From Thielaviopsis euricoi (lineage: Eukaryota; Ascomycota; Sordariomycetes; Microascales; Ceratocystidaceae), in the NCBI GenBank assembly GCA_001599615.1, contig BCHJ01000020.1:190185-254184 (forward strand): DNA of 64,000 nucleotides, given 5' to 3'. The translations under genes were made by a program, and so were the position numbers. Positions 35,408 through 45,397 of the stretch are shown here, piece after piece. The notes beneath the pieces are model-generated. The model worked only from the letters and a program-made list of their open reading frames with translations, ran no database searches and had not been told where the DNA came from. Numbering within the stretch: the first letter of the stretch is position 1; the number at the start of each line of letters is the position of its first letter.

Positions 35408-37915
35408 GCCTTAACCTGGTCCGTTCGTTTAGCTGGTTGGTCTGAGCAGAGCAATTGAGACAGGAGAGATAAATATATCATACACAGCGTGTTATTAGGA
35501 GTCTAACGTGGTGACAAAAAGCAGGAGAATATAACAAGCGAAATATCAATGAATAGGCAAAGATTAAACGTTAACTAGAACTCCATGGGAGTCCTCGAGA
35601 AGAAAGAATATCTGTCGGGTCCTTTCAAGTACGGACACGACATGCTTCATTTTAAGTAGAATCTCACAAACTGCACTTTGAAAAGGCGTTTTGTTAGGCA
35701 GACATGCATTTGCAAACCACGGCCAATACTGCTCGTATCGTCCTTTTAGTCAATCAATGCAAGAGTCCTACAACCCTAATCAGTTGAAGACAAACAAGAT
35801 TTGTGGTGTGGCAAATGGCATGAAATATTTATAAACCAATTCTCGTAAAACTCGTAATCTAGCAGAGAAACGAAAGAACGTGCGAATCGGATCTTAATGC
35901 TACTGATTCTACTTTAAGCGCATCATTCGCTTTTATTGTTTAATTTGACATCGTTTGGCTTGGGCCCTATTTTTTAAGCCTTCACATGCTCACCTTTGGC
36001 TGTTAACCCTTAATATGAACCCTATATCTGACGATGATATGCGTATTCAACCCATTTGGAATTTGGTATTTGGTATAACACGGTCCATATTTGCCTCATT
36101 CAACTAAACATTGCAAACATTAGCTTAAAGCGGGTGTTCTTGTCACGAGTTAGTCCATCAGCAGACAACTTGAGGCATCGCGTCCTCAGATGAAAGCGTC
36201 CAACCTAATTGTCTTCACGCTGGTTCTGTACGACCAACAAACATTCTCGTCCCATATCACATATTACTTATCCTTTAGACAACAGTTCCCGAGTGGACTC
36301 GAGCTTATTGTAAGTGGGTCTTATATGCTACACAAAGCGTATTGTCTGCTGTTCAGCTAATAGTATTGGCATGATAAGTTCCGGACGTTAGTATAGGATT
36401 TACGCATATGAACTTAGAACCCGTGATTATGTCCGTAATCAATTATCGTGCACGTATATGATATGGGTACTGCCGTGTCATCTGATAATATATGAGGTGG
36501 TATTATTATAATCCGAACCATTAGTTTTGTCGTGGTATACATTGGGCTGAACACTGTGCCCGAGTTACAAGCTGATAAGCAGCAACAACTTCACTGGCAA
36601 CCACTGTGCTCTTGAATACGCATATTCTCCTATATGGCCGCACCCAAGTATGGTATGTCAGTACTACGCGGTATATTTGTACTATCTTATTATAAGATGA
36701 GTAACCTGACTTACTTAAGTAACACTTATACTCCTAACTATGATCTTTAGCTAAATTATACACGCCAAGTTATGCTCTAGGCACGATTGATACCCGGAAC
36801 TTTGAGTTAACAAGGGACAAATCGGGGCATACTTTAGCAACATATTTACATGGATATACAGCTCGAGTTGACAGTTCCAATAAAGTATAGACAAATTTAC
36901 CCCGAGGGACTGGGATGAAGGACACGATAACCTAGCCCGAAGCAGTCACTCGCTGCGTGAAATCAGGCGGTTCTATATACTCTAGCAAAAGATCAGACTA
37001 GTGGTGGTTGTAATACCACAAACAAGTCAGCGAGCGTCCTTGAGCATGGAAAAATAGTGTGGATACCCTTGCGGCAGGAGATATATCGGATTCCATATCA
37101 TATAGACATCCACCCTCTTTAAGGTGAGGATATCTGAACTTCCGCTCCGTAAAACTGATTTTGTTGCAGCGCATATGTGTGTTTCTTTCGCCAGACCCCG
37201 ATCGAAAGAAGATGCAAGCGGTACGTAGTCCATTCTGGTTGGCATACATGACCTTCACATGAATCAGCCGTGTTCAAAAGTAGGAGGCCTACTGGTAGTT
37301 GCAGCCTAGACCGCTCGCTGTTGCTCTTCTGGCCAAGCTTTAGAACGAAAGAAACATTATCCGACTGTGTCGCCCAAGAGAATGGAGATTAAGTGAAAGA
37401 ATAGGCGAAGAGTCATACGAATACTACGAATCAAGGAGAACTGTCCCTATTTCTAAGTCAAGATTGCAAACAGTAGCGCTTCACGGCGAGTGCAGAACCG
37501 TGGCAGTTACGGTTGACCCCTCTCTTGATGGTAGTATATACGGAGTCATAGTGACGATGGCCGTAGAATAATTGTGATCACGGCGTCGAGGTGTGGCGGC
37601 CGTCCCGTGCTGCTATTAATTTCAAGTGGTTCTTTTGTAGTAGACTCTTTGTGAGCCGACATCAGTGTCAGCTGGAGAAGCATCTAGGCCTTACTTTTCA
37701 CTAGATAGATAGTTTGAGAGATGAAAAGGTATCAGAAAGAGAGAGAGAGTAAGGAAAAGAAATCCTGTGAAGATGGAGATAAAGGTATAATAGAAGAGTG
37801 TGTACATCTCCTGGGTCTCTGTTCCTTCACTCTTAATCCGAAAAGCTCATCTCGGTTTGCCTCTCGCGTTGTCATTTGATACCAATATTTGTTCATATCA
37901 TGAAAGATAGCAGCT
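35408..37915. other. AT-rich gene-free spacer
   Basis: About 2.5 kb that is distinctly AT-rich from roughly 35.5 to 37.2 kb, dense in stop codons in all frames. It holds one telomere-like aaccctaa at 35772 and ttaacccttaa near 36003. It may be decayed repeat DNA, but no element is recognised. Confidence 0.4.
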
Positions 37916-38140
37916 ATGGCAAATCTCCTCAGTACCGGGCCATTCTTAAATTCCGCCATTAACGAAAAGCAACAATTCGGAAATCTACCTGGAATTGATG
38001 AGCACATCTTGCATGGCGACGGATGGCCATCATTGTACTCGGACCGTCGTGACACATTATATCCGTCATGGCCTGTCCCTGTCACTTACCTGGGAGATAG
38101 CGAGCATTTTAACCAGACAAGAGATCATCTCAATTACCTA
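37916..38140 (+). other. Candidate 5' coding exon of the bZIP gene
   Basis: An ATG-started frame (MANLLSTGPFLNSAINEKQQ...) of 75 codons ends at the donor-like gtaagc at 38141. The unspliced frame runs to a stop at 38206. It could be the first exon of the bZIP gene, but the best acceptor (ctaacaatcag ending 38264) leads to stop codons in all three frames. An acceptor at 38297 would fit the phase but is weak. It could also be an upstream open frame. Confidence 0.3.
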
Positions 38141-38276
38141 GTAAGCAAATCTTGGCCATCGTTATTAATGATAGTGAGAAAAGGTGGGCTCCCTGCTAAA
38201 GCATAACAATCATTCGCTTAAGACATCTCAGGACCAAACCCTAGTAAGACCCCCTAACAATCAGTCGTGTGAATGA

Positions 38277-40190
38277 GTGAGGAGCGGGCACCGGAAGGAA
38301 TATTCTTTCCGTCCCTTTGCAAGCCATGTACAAGTGATACGGGCAAACGACGGCGAGAGCGACTACAACGCTCTTGATTGTAGCCTCATTAGGGCGATTG
38401 CAGCGAGCAAAAGTCTAACAGAACAGCAGCAACAGGAGCAAACAGACCAAATTGGGCCCCTGGCTGCCCCCCGACAGGGTACCCTAGTGGAGTCACAACA
38501 ATTTGGACCTATCGGACTTGAAAGTTTTCCTTCGGGTATAGAAGTCGCTGCACAAATCCGTAATCAGCGACAAGAAGAAGACTCTCCATCACAAGCATAT
38601 TTTCCACTGCATGTGGCCCTGAATGTGCAGGCCACAGGCCAGCTATTGCCGCCACCTTCGAATGAGCAGTCACAATCACACTCAGCGCTGATACTGCCGC
38701 CTCCTGGTTCTCCTCACCTTGATTTCACATTTCCAGCCGGTCCTTACGAGACTGCTCTAGAAAGACGAAGTGAAAAATCCTCAGTTGACTGTCGTCGATC
38801 GTACTGTTATCCAGAGACCAACTCTAGTGCCACTGCAGATACTCCTACCGCTGCTTCCCTGTTTGCAACTGGACTTCCTGAGGATCAGTTGCAACATCAA
38901 AGCCTGCAGGAGCTCCCGCAGACTTTCTCCGAACAACAACAGCAACGACTGCAACGACAACAACAAGAAGAACAAGAAAAACAGCAACAGGAACAGGAAC
39001 AGGGCCAGGAACAGGAACAGGAGCAGCAACAGCAACAGCAGCAGCAACGGTTTCCACCAGTACAGAGACAGCTTGCAGAACAGCCACGAAAAAGAAAAAG
39101 AGACAACAACCATAGCTCTGTTAATTCCGCATCTCCGGGTGCTTGTGCTCCTGTCCTCGCACCACAATTGCAGCAACGGCAAGCAGCCACCATAGCCCTA
39201 TATTCTCGTGCCCGCACAGATTCGTATAGTAGCTGCAGCATTCAATCTATTGCAGCCACCTCTTTCATCGGCAACAACAACAATAACAACACCCACGCCA
39301 CTGACAACGGAAAGTCGCAGTTGAGCGTTTGGCCAGACAGAGCCCCTGCACCGGCTGCATCCACGTCTGATACGTCGTCGGAGCCTTTCGCTCTTGCGCA
39401 GAGTCTGCATTCACATCCACTCGATACGCACCCGGTGCATTCGTTTTTGCAAGCTTTACCACCAGCACCGGAACCAACAGCGTCAACAGCAACGTCGCTT
39501 GCAGCACCCTCGACGAATATTGGCCTTGGCCGCGAGAAAGTACTACTAGCCGAGTTTCCGCTCAGCCACAGTGTTCTTACCCAGACACCCTGGAACTGCA
39601 CGAGGATTGAGAGTGGTGGTTGTAGTACCAGCTGTCAAAGTAGTGTCAGTGGTAGTACTAGTGGTGGTTGTGGTGGTAATAGTAGAAGTAGTGGTAACAG
39701 TAGTACTACTAGCAGTAGTGCTACTAGAGTTTTTGCTTCGGATCCTGCTTCTGATTCTGCCTCTGCTTCCGCTTCTATTTCCACCTTTCGACTTTTCGCT
39801 CCTTCCTCGTCGTCGACTTCTCCGCTTCTTGCTCGACCGACAAATACGGATTCAGTGTTTGTTCTTGGAAACTACGAACGCCACCAGGAGCAACAGCAAC
39901 AGCAACAGCAACTGAAGCAGCAATTGCTCCCTCCTGTCCACAACTTCCACTCCGGTTCCACTCTCGGGAACGACCAGTTTCCACTGTACCACCCAAGCCT
40001 TTTATATTCTCCGTCTTTTCAGTCTTGTCTGACCGGTTTTGACCAACCATCTTTTGCACACCAGTATCATTTTCAGCATTTTAGCCAGCAGCACGCTCAG
40101 CAGCCGCTAGATCCAGGATATTTGCCGGCCCATTCGACTCCCTTTGTCGGAGAACTACAGAATTCGTGCATCCCGTGGTTCTCAGTCGCC
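38277..40190 (+). other. Met-less open frame, Gln/Ser-rich, in frame with the bZIP gene
   Basis: 638 codons without any stop and without any Met run directly into the bZIP coding frame. The encoded sequence looks like a fungal transactivation region: Gln runs near 38930-39050 and 39880-39930 (mixed CAA/CAG codons), an Asn run at about 39270-39290, and Ser/Thr/Gly-rich parts. A stop-free stretch this long is unlikely by chance, so it is probably translated from an upstream exon. The start is unresolved: ATG at 37916 or 38273 with an intron, or ATG at 40191 with this as leader. Confidence 0.6.
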
Positions 40191-42759
40191 ATGGCTCCTC
40201 CGAATGCGACCGGGCCCGATCCCCGATCTAGAAACGCCGTTGTCGACCTGGATGACATTGGCCCAGAAGAATGCGAGGCCTCTTCTTCGATGGACGCACA
40301 GAATGCTGCCGCTTCTTCGTCGCGCAAGCGTACTCGCGAGGATACCAGGTCGAGCCCTGTGGAAAGCCAGGCCGACACGGATGACAAGGGCAAACGACAA
40401 CGGGGGCGCCCACGAGTCGAGAGAGCTAATGCCGATGAGTCGGCAGCTGATGTAAGTTTTTATAGTTTATGCTTAGACATTGATACACGTACACACATAT
40501 GCATATTAGAAACACGCCTCGGATAGCTGTCAATCTAAACACAAACACATGCGGCTGTGCGCTTGATTAGTGATAATCAGATTACTGATCAATTGCTAGT
40601 CGGCATAATTATCGGACCACTCACTAACCGCTGTTACAGCGCCGTCGTACCCAGATTCGTCTCGCCCAGCGTGCGTACCGTAGCCGCAAGGAAGAGACAA
40701 TATCCAAGCTGCAGACCCAGGTCGAAGCGCTCTCGCGAGCCAATGAGGACATGAGCAAGGCTTTTCTTAGCCTATACGATGTCGCAGTAAAAAATGGCAT
40801 CCCTAACTCCATGCCCGAATTTGCCCATCATCTGCATGAAACCACGCAAAAGTTTCTTGATCTAGCTAAAGTTGCGTCGGACGAGCAGCAGGGGACTGGC
40901 GAATCAGATGATAGAACCGGTACATCGGGGCCAGATCTGGGCGAAGCCGGCCCGGCAGCATCAGTCCCTCCTGGTCTGTCGGAAAAGGCCCTCTCGAAAC
41001 GCCCGGTCAGCTCATATGACCAAATCTTGGTACGGAATACCGAGCCTGATGCGACGCAGTTCAATAGACAGGCTCAAGTCGATGCGGAAGACTACCTTCA
41101 ATCGGCTCGTGCTTTGACAAACTCGTCTCAGGGCATGGTGTCTGGCCGCCCGTCAGCCACGTCGGTCTCTGGCTCTCGATACGAATCTGCTTCTGGGTCT
41201 GGTTCAGTATCGGGCTCAGGTTCCGCGTCAGCCAACGTGCAGTACAGTGGCCGCCAGTTGTCTTCTTCGGCCTCTGGCGCTCATTACAATGCGTCTTCTG
41301 CCATCCCAAGCTCCATTACCACGCCCTTGGGCAGTGTCCCTCCTGCCAGCGGTTTCATTGCTTCTCGTCCTACTCCGGCTGGAATCGCCTCGTCATCCAA
41401 AAACCAGGGATACGAAGTCGTGGCTAAACCATCGCATACAAACGCGAGCTTTGTCCATGGTACGTCCCTGGAAGATTACACATTTGGCTCTTCTTCGTCT
41501 GTTGTGTACAGCTTTGGATCTGACGAGACGGTATTTCCACCTACCTACCAGGCTCCTGATAACATCAACTCGTCGACTTCTGGACCCGAGCCGATCACGT
41601 CGTACCTCTCGGAAGGAGTTGTGGAATCTTCGGGCTATGCTACACCTGGCTCTCAGATATATTCCATGACCATATCTACACCGGGAAGCTCCTCTATAGC
41701 TGCCATGGCGGGTATGCCGCAGTCCATCCCGGTCAACCTGCCTCTTCCTGCCACATACACCCACCAGGAATTGACATTTGGTCGTCGGCTTCAGCGATTC
41801 TCGTACCAAAATGCTCTTGGCCTAATTAAGAACCCAAACCCGCCTCCTTATGCTTATGCCGCTGTGTTTGGGTTTTGTCTCTTGTTTGAGTCGCGGGAGG
41901 CTATTGAGGTCCGTCTCACAAATTGCGTTAAGAGAACTACCAACGAATCCCTCAACAACTGGCACTTCCCGTTCCACTATCTCGGCGATACTGGAACATT
42001 CTTCGGCGCCAAGGATACCGACTATACTGGTATTCCAGCAAAGGGGGGACCCATTACAGCTCAGCTTGCGAATGCCGGTCCGTCGTCTCTTGATACCGAG
42101 GCATCGAAACATTCTGTTCCCTTTGGAAACGCCGGCATGCCTGACGACACGAGACCGGCTGTCATTGGCCACGGTGCCTATGGTCCATTTAACCCCGAAA
42201 TTGAGAACGCGCGCAGCAAATTTGACGAAACTAATCACATGATTATTCCCGGGTTCGGTGGCAGCTTCTTTGACTGCGACGAAGTTGAATGGTACTTGCG
42301 CAAGAAAGGAATTCGACTGAATCCGCGTGACTCGTTTGTCAAAGCAGATATTGATCTGGGTGAATTCCCCGTCGACGCCGGTGATGACAAGCAAGAAGCT
42401 GTTGTGGACGCTGTCCTGTCAGGCACCAAACTGCCTACGACGAACCCGGGCACGGAGGATGCCGTCGCGATTCCGGTGCCAGGCTTTGGAATGGCATACA
42501 CCACTCCAGGAGCACTGCAGCCGACGTCGAATATCGGTGTGAAGCCGCCGCAGGTGCCGCTTCGTCGCCTTGTAACTATAAACGTGGAGTGTCTGCTGAG
42601 AGGTAAGGTTTTCTCTTTTGTTTCTTTTGGTTACTGGATCGTGATGTTAACGTGCTCCCAGAAATTGCTGGTCGCTCTGTTTGCCTGGGAAGAACGCCTG
42701 GAGTTCGCCCACGTGATCTGCACCGTTCGCTCTGGCTTTCGATCCAGATTAATGAGTAG
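40191..42759 (+). CDS. bZIP transcription factor (minimal model)
   Basis: Exons 40191-40451, 40640-42602 and 42662-42759 (introns 188 and 59 nt). From the first in-frame ATG (gccATGgct, good context) this gives 773 residues; with the open frame from 38277 it would exceed 1400. The intron splits the region just before the DNA-binding basic segment RRRTQIRLAQRAYRSRKEE, followed by a short leucine zipper (ISKLQTQVEALSRANEDM). A nuclear-localisation-like stretch (KGKRQRGRPR) precedes it. The C-terminal half has a conserved region seen in many Pezizomycotina bZIP proteins (FGRRLQRFSYQNALGLI, WHFPFHYLGDTGTFFG), and exon 3 ends with CLGRTPGVRPRDLHRSLWL, which supports the last splice. The target genes are unknown. 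It is convergent with the GH7 gene. Confidence 0.85.
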
Positions 42760-42916
42760 TATGTCATGAAATACTCCCTTGGTTATGATCTTTCTTTCAT
42801 TTTTTTTTTTTGTTTTGGATTCTTTTTTGCTACTTAGTTTACGTGATGGATGGTTTATATTTCTTCATTATCTATGGTAAGAAGTGTCGTTATATATAGT
42901 GGTTCATATACAGTGT

Positions 42917-44536
42917 TTACTTTGAATGATGCAACTGCTCATTATCCGGATGGCATGGCGTTAGATATGTTGATCCAATTTCGCCATATCTGATGTTTGA
43001 AAACTTAACCGACGGGTTCTTGACCTCCTTGACAATATCGCTAGGATACCCACTGTCTACTGAACAGCGCCCGGCCTTACCGGTATCCAGCCATGCCATA
43101 CCATCACTGTCATCCCACCAGAGACTGAACACGAGAACCATTCCACGCTCTAGGGCCTCTCCTATGGCCTGGGTGCCACCTAGATCGAGATATTTTTCGG
43201 CGTTACTGGCCTTGCAGAAGTTTTCATCCAGAGTGTCAGTGCCATTTGTCGGCTTGGGCAGTCTCGATGACGTTGTCTTGGACGCCGAAGTGCTTCTGGT
43301 ACTCGTGATCGAAGAGGAAGTCGACTTAGTTGAAGACGAAGACTCTGGCGCAGCCGTGGTGGCTGTGACACGGTGTGTAGTCCTAGCGGTAGAAGTTGTC
43401 GAAATCGTCTTATGCTTCTGTTCTCCACGGGTCACCTTGAGCGTCTTGCGCTGCTGACCAACGACTGTGCCGTTCTGAATATAGAGCCTGTGGATGCTTT
43501 CCAGGCCGTCATGCTGCGAGGCGTGGAACTGCGTGACCACGGTGATGGTACGGTTGGTGTCAACCGTCATATCAGGGCCGTAGAAGTGTGCTGCACCGGT
43601 GCTGTACGGATTAATGCCGCAGCCATCTTGGGAACACACGCCGTCCGAGCCACATTCATCGCCGCTGCATCGGTAGAGTCCGGTGATGTTGCAGGGGTGG
43701 GCGGTCATTGCAGTTGCCTGGGAGTTTGCTTCCCAGAGGTCCATCTCGTTGCAGCAGGAGCCCTTGTTGAGAATATTGGCCTGACTTGTTAGCATTTTCA
43801 CTTGTACTACACGTCTTTTGGTTTTGTGTCTGGGTGTAGGACCTACCTCGCCGTTGATAAAAGGGAGTTTTGGGCACTGGGCGTCGCAATACCCAGTGCC
43901 GTACATGGCACCGCCGGGGTTCATCTTTCCCGCGCTACCGAAGCGGTCCATTTCCGCGAGATACAGGGCACTGTTCATGCCGCATGGCAACTGCGAGACG
44001 TCGACGTCGAAGGCGATTTCTCGGTTGATGAGCTGGATTGTTTCGTACTGGCGGCCGTTTTCATGTAGCAGATACACGCGAGGGCTGACTACAGCGCCAG
44101 ATTTGTTGAGTTGGCGGAGTTCCAGTACAGAGTTATCGATATCATGGGGCCGGTTATGAAGACGTCGCGGGGTTGACCTGCGCGAGTTATGGGATGGTGA
44201 GGCATGGAAATAATGATGTGACCGGGACGGGTACGTCAAGACTCCATGGGCAGAGTAGTCGTTCACTCCTTCCATGATGCAGTTGGATAAACAGCTGACA
44301 GTGTCATTGCAGACTGACTCGTATGGAGCACCATACTGCCCGCTACAGGGCTTGGTCGAGTTAAATGCATGAAGAGGATGTGAAAGAGAGTCCAGAACAA
44401 CGGATGTCTTGCGTGGCACACAGCCATGGGCAGTAGTGCAACTCCATGTAGTCAGACGGGGATGGACTTCGGGAGTAGTTCCCAGTCCCTGGCCATTTGC
44501 TAAAGAGAAAAGAAAGAACAAAGAGAGTGAGCGCAT
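42917..44536 (-). CDS. GH7 endoglucanase-type cellulase with internal Ser/Thr insertion
   Basis: Two exons (44536-43847, 43780-42917) with a 66-nt intron (gtaggt..gtcag) give 517 residues. The intron has no stop and is a multiple of three, so retention would add 22 residues. A signal peptide (MRSLSLFFLFSLANG) precedes the family start LGTTPEVHP. The catalytic motif NEMDLWEAN gives Glu242, Asp244 and Glu247. Many Cys match the family. The end RCSVDSGYP...NVRY-like FSNIRYGEIGSTY is also typical. It lacks CBM1. By family knowledge it hydrolyses beta-1,4-glucan with retention, outside the cell. Two oddities: a basic/Ser segment near residues 104-137, part of which (44234-44178, 57 nt) may be another in-frame intron; and a Ser/Thr-rich insertion at about 345-410 before ENFCKA. 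Confidence 0.9.
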   Translation of the reverse strand: MRSLSLFFLFSLANGQGLGTTPEVHPRLTTWSCTTAHGCVPRKTSVVLDSLSHPLHAFNSTKPCSGQYGAPYESVCNDTVSCLSNCIMEGVNDYSAHGVLTYPSRSHHYFHASPSHNSRRSTPRRLHNRPHDIDNSVLELRQLNKSGAVVSPRVYLLHENGRQYETIQLINREIAFDVDVSQLPCGMNSALYLAEMDRFGSAGKMNPGGAMYGTGYCDAQCPKLPFINGEVGPTPRHKTKRRVVQVKMLTSQANILNKGSCCNEMDLWEANSQATAMTAHPCNITGLYRCSGDECGSDGVCSQDGCGINPYSTGAAHFYGPDMTVDTNRTITVVTQFHASQHDGLESIHRLYIQNGTVVGQQRKTLKVTRGEQKHKTISTTSTARTTHRVTATTAAPESSSSTKSTSSSITSTRSTSASKTTSSRLPKPTNGTDTLDENFCKASNAEKYLDLGGTQAIGEALERGMVLVFSLWWDDSDGMAWLDTGKAGRCSVDSGYPSDIVKEVKNPSVKFSNIRYGEIGSTYLTPCHPDNEQLHHSK

Positions 44537-44602
44537 GTTTTCTGTATAATGTTGTCTTCCAAAACCAGTACCTCAGTTCATAACCAAGATGGGGAGTCGG
44601 CT

Positions 44603-44610
44603 CTTTTATA
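44603..44610 (-). promoter_or_regulatory. TATA box of the GH7 gene
   Basis: TATAAAAG on the minus strand ends about 67 bases before the ATG at 44536, giving a much shorter leader than that of AA9 or GH74. Confidence 0.5.
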
Positions 44611-45397
44611 CTCAGTTGAAGCAAGGTCAATTTTTTTGTTTCGCATTCCTCGCGCAAGTGACACCACAAAGCAGCACCAGATTCATCAGCAACACGCAGT
44701 CGGTCCTACATTGTCTTGATTAATAACTGTAAAATATCTTTGAGAGCCGAGTTTTGTGTTGCCTGTTCGGGCAACGTACAAAGCCTAGGTCAGCTATGCA
44801 CTTCACATCCCTAGATATTGAGGACGAGATTCCAAGTCACCACTTAGCCCGCCAAGAGCCATTTATTTTGTAGAGGAATCTGACAATACTTTGTTCTTCA
44901 GCCGCATATCCTGTCTCCACTCGGCATGTAGAGGGATGTTTTGACGGGCTGGGAGTCGTCACCACTGTAAGGTACAGACTTCCCCCATAGCATTGGGTCG
45001 ACTAACACAAACCTCAGGGTTACCGCATAGTCTAGGGTTGGCCTCAAGTCACATGATCGTAACTAAGCCAAAGTCAAGGTGAATTTTATTGGCTGCCTAG
45101 ACTTTGCTCTTAGTTGCCACTTTGAGATAAAGCTTCTAAAAGCTTTTCATGTCTCTGATTCAAGAAGAAGCTGCTCATGTCTTTAATCTGAGGTTTTCGC
45201 TTTCCATGTTCATTCCACTTTTACCATCAACCTTCCATATTAACGACCGTTGACTAATCAAAATCTCCCTTCATTTCCTCATCTTCTTTTCTTTTCTTTT
45301 CTCTCTCTTTTATATCTTCTATTGACTGCGCATTTATTAATTACTTGTCACATTCTTTGTCGATCTTTATACATTGTCGTCCGCCGACACCCCAAAA
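44611..45397. promoter_or_regulatory. Divergent promoter region GH7 / 2EXR gene
   Basis: Spacer of about 0.8 kb. The last 150 bases before 45398 are T/C-rich and probably the leader of the plus-strand gene. A ctagggttgg-type telomere-like motif lies near 45031. No gene. Confidence 0.4.

Noticed and set aside
45374..45397. Upstream start for the 2EXR protein
   Set aside because: The codon at 45374 is TTG; the first ATG in frame, preceded by aaaa, is at 45398.
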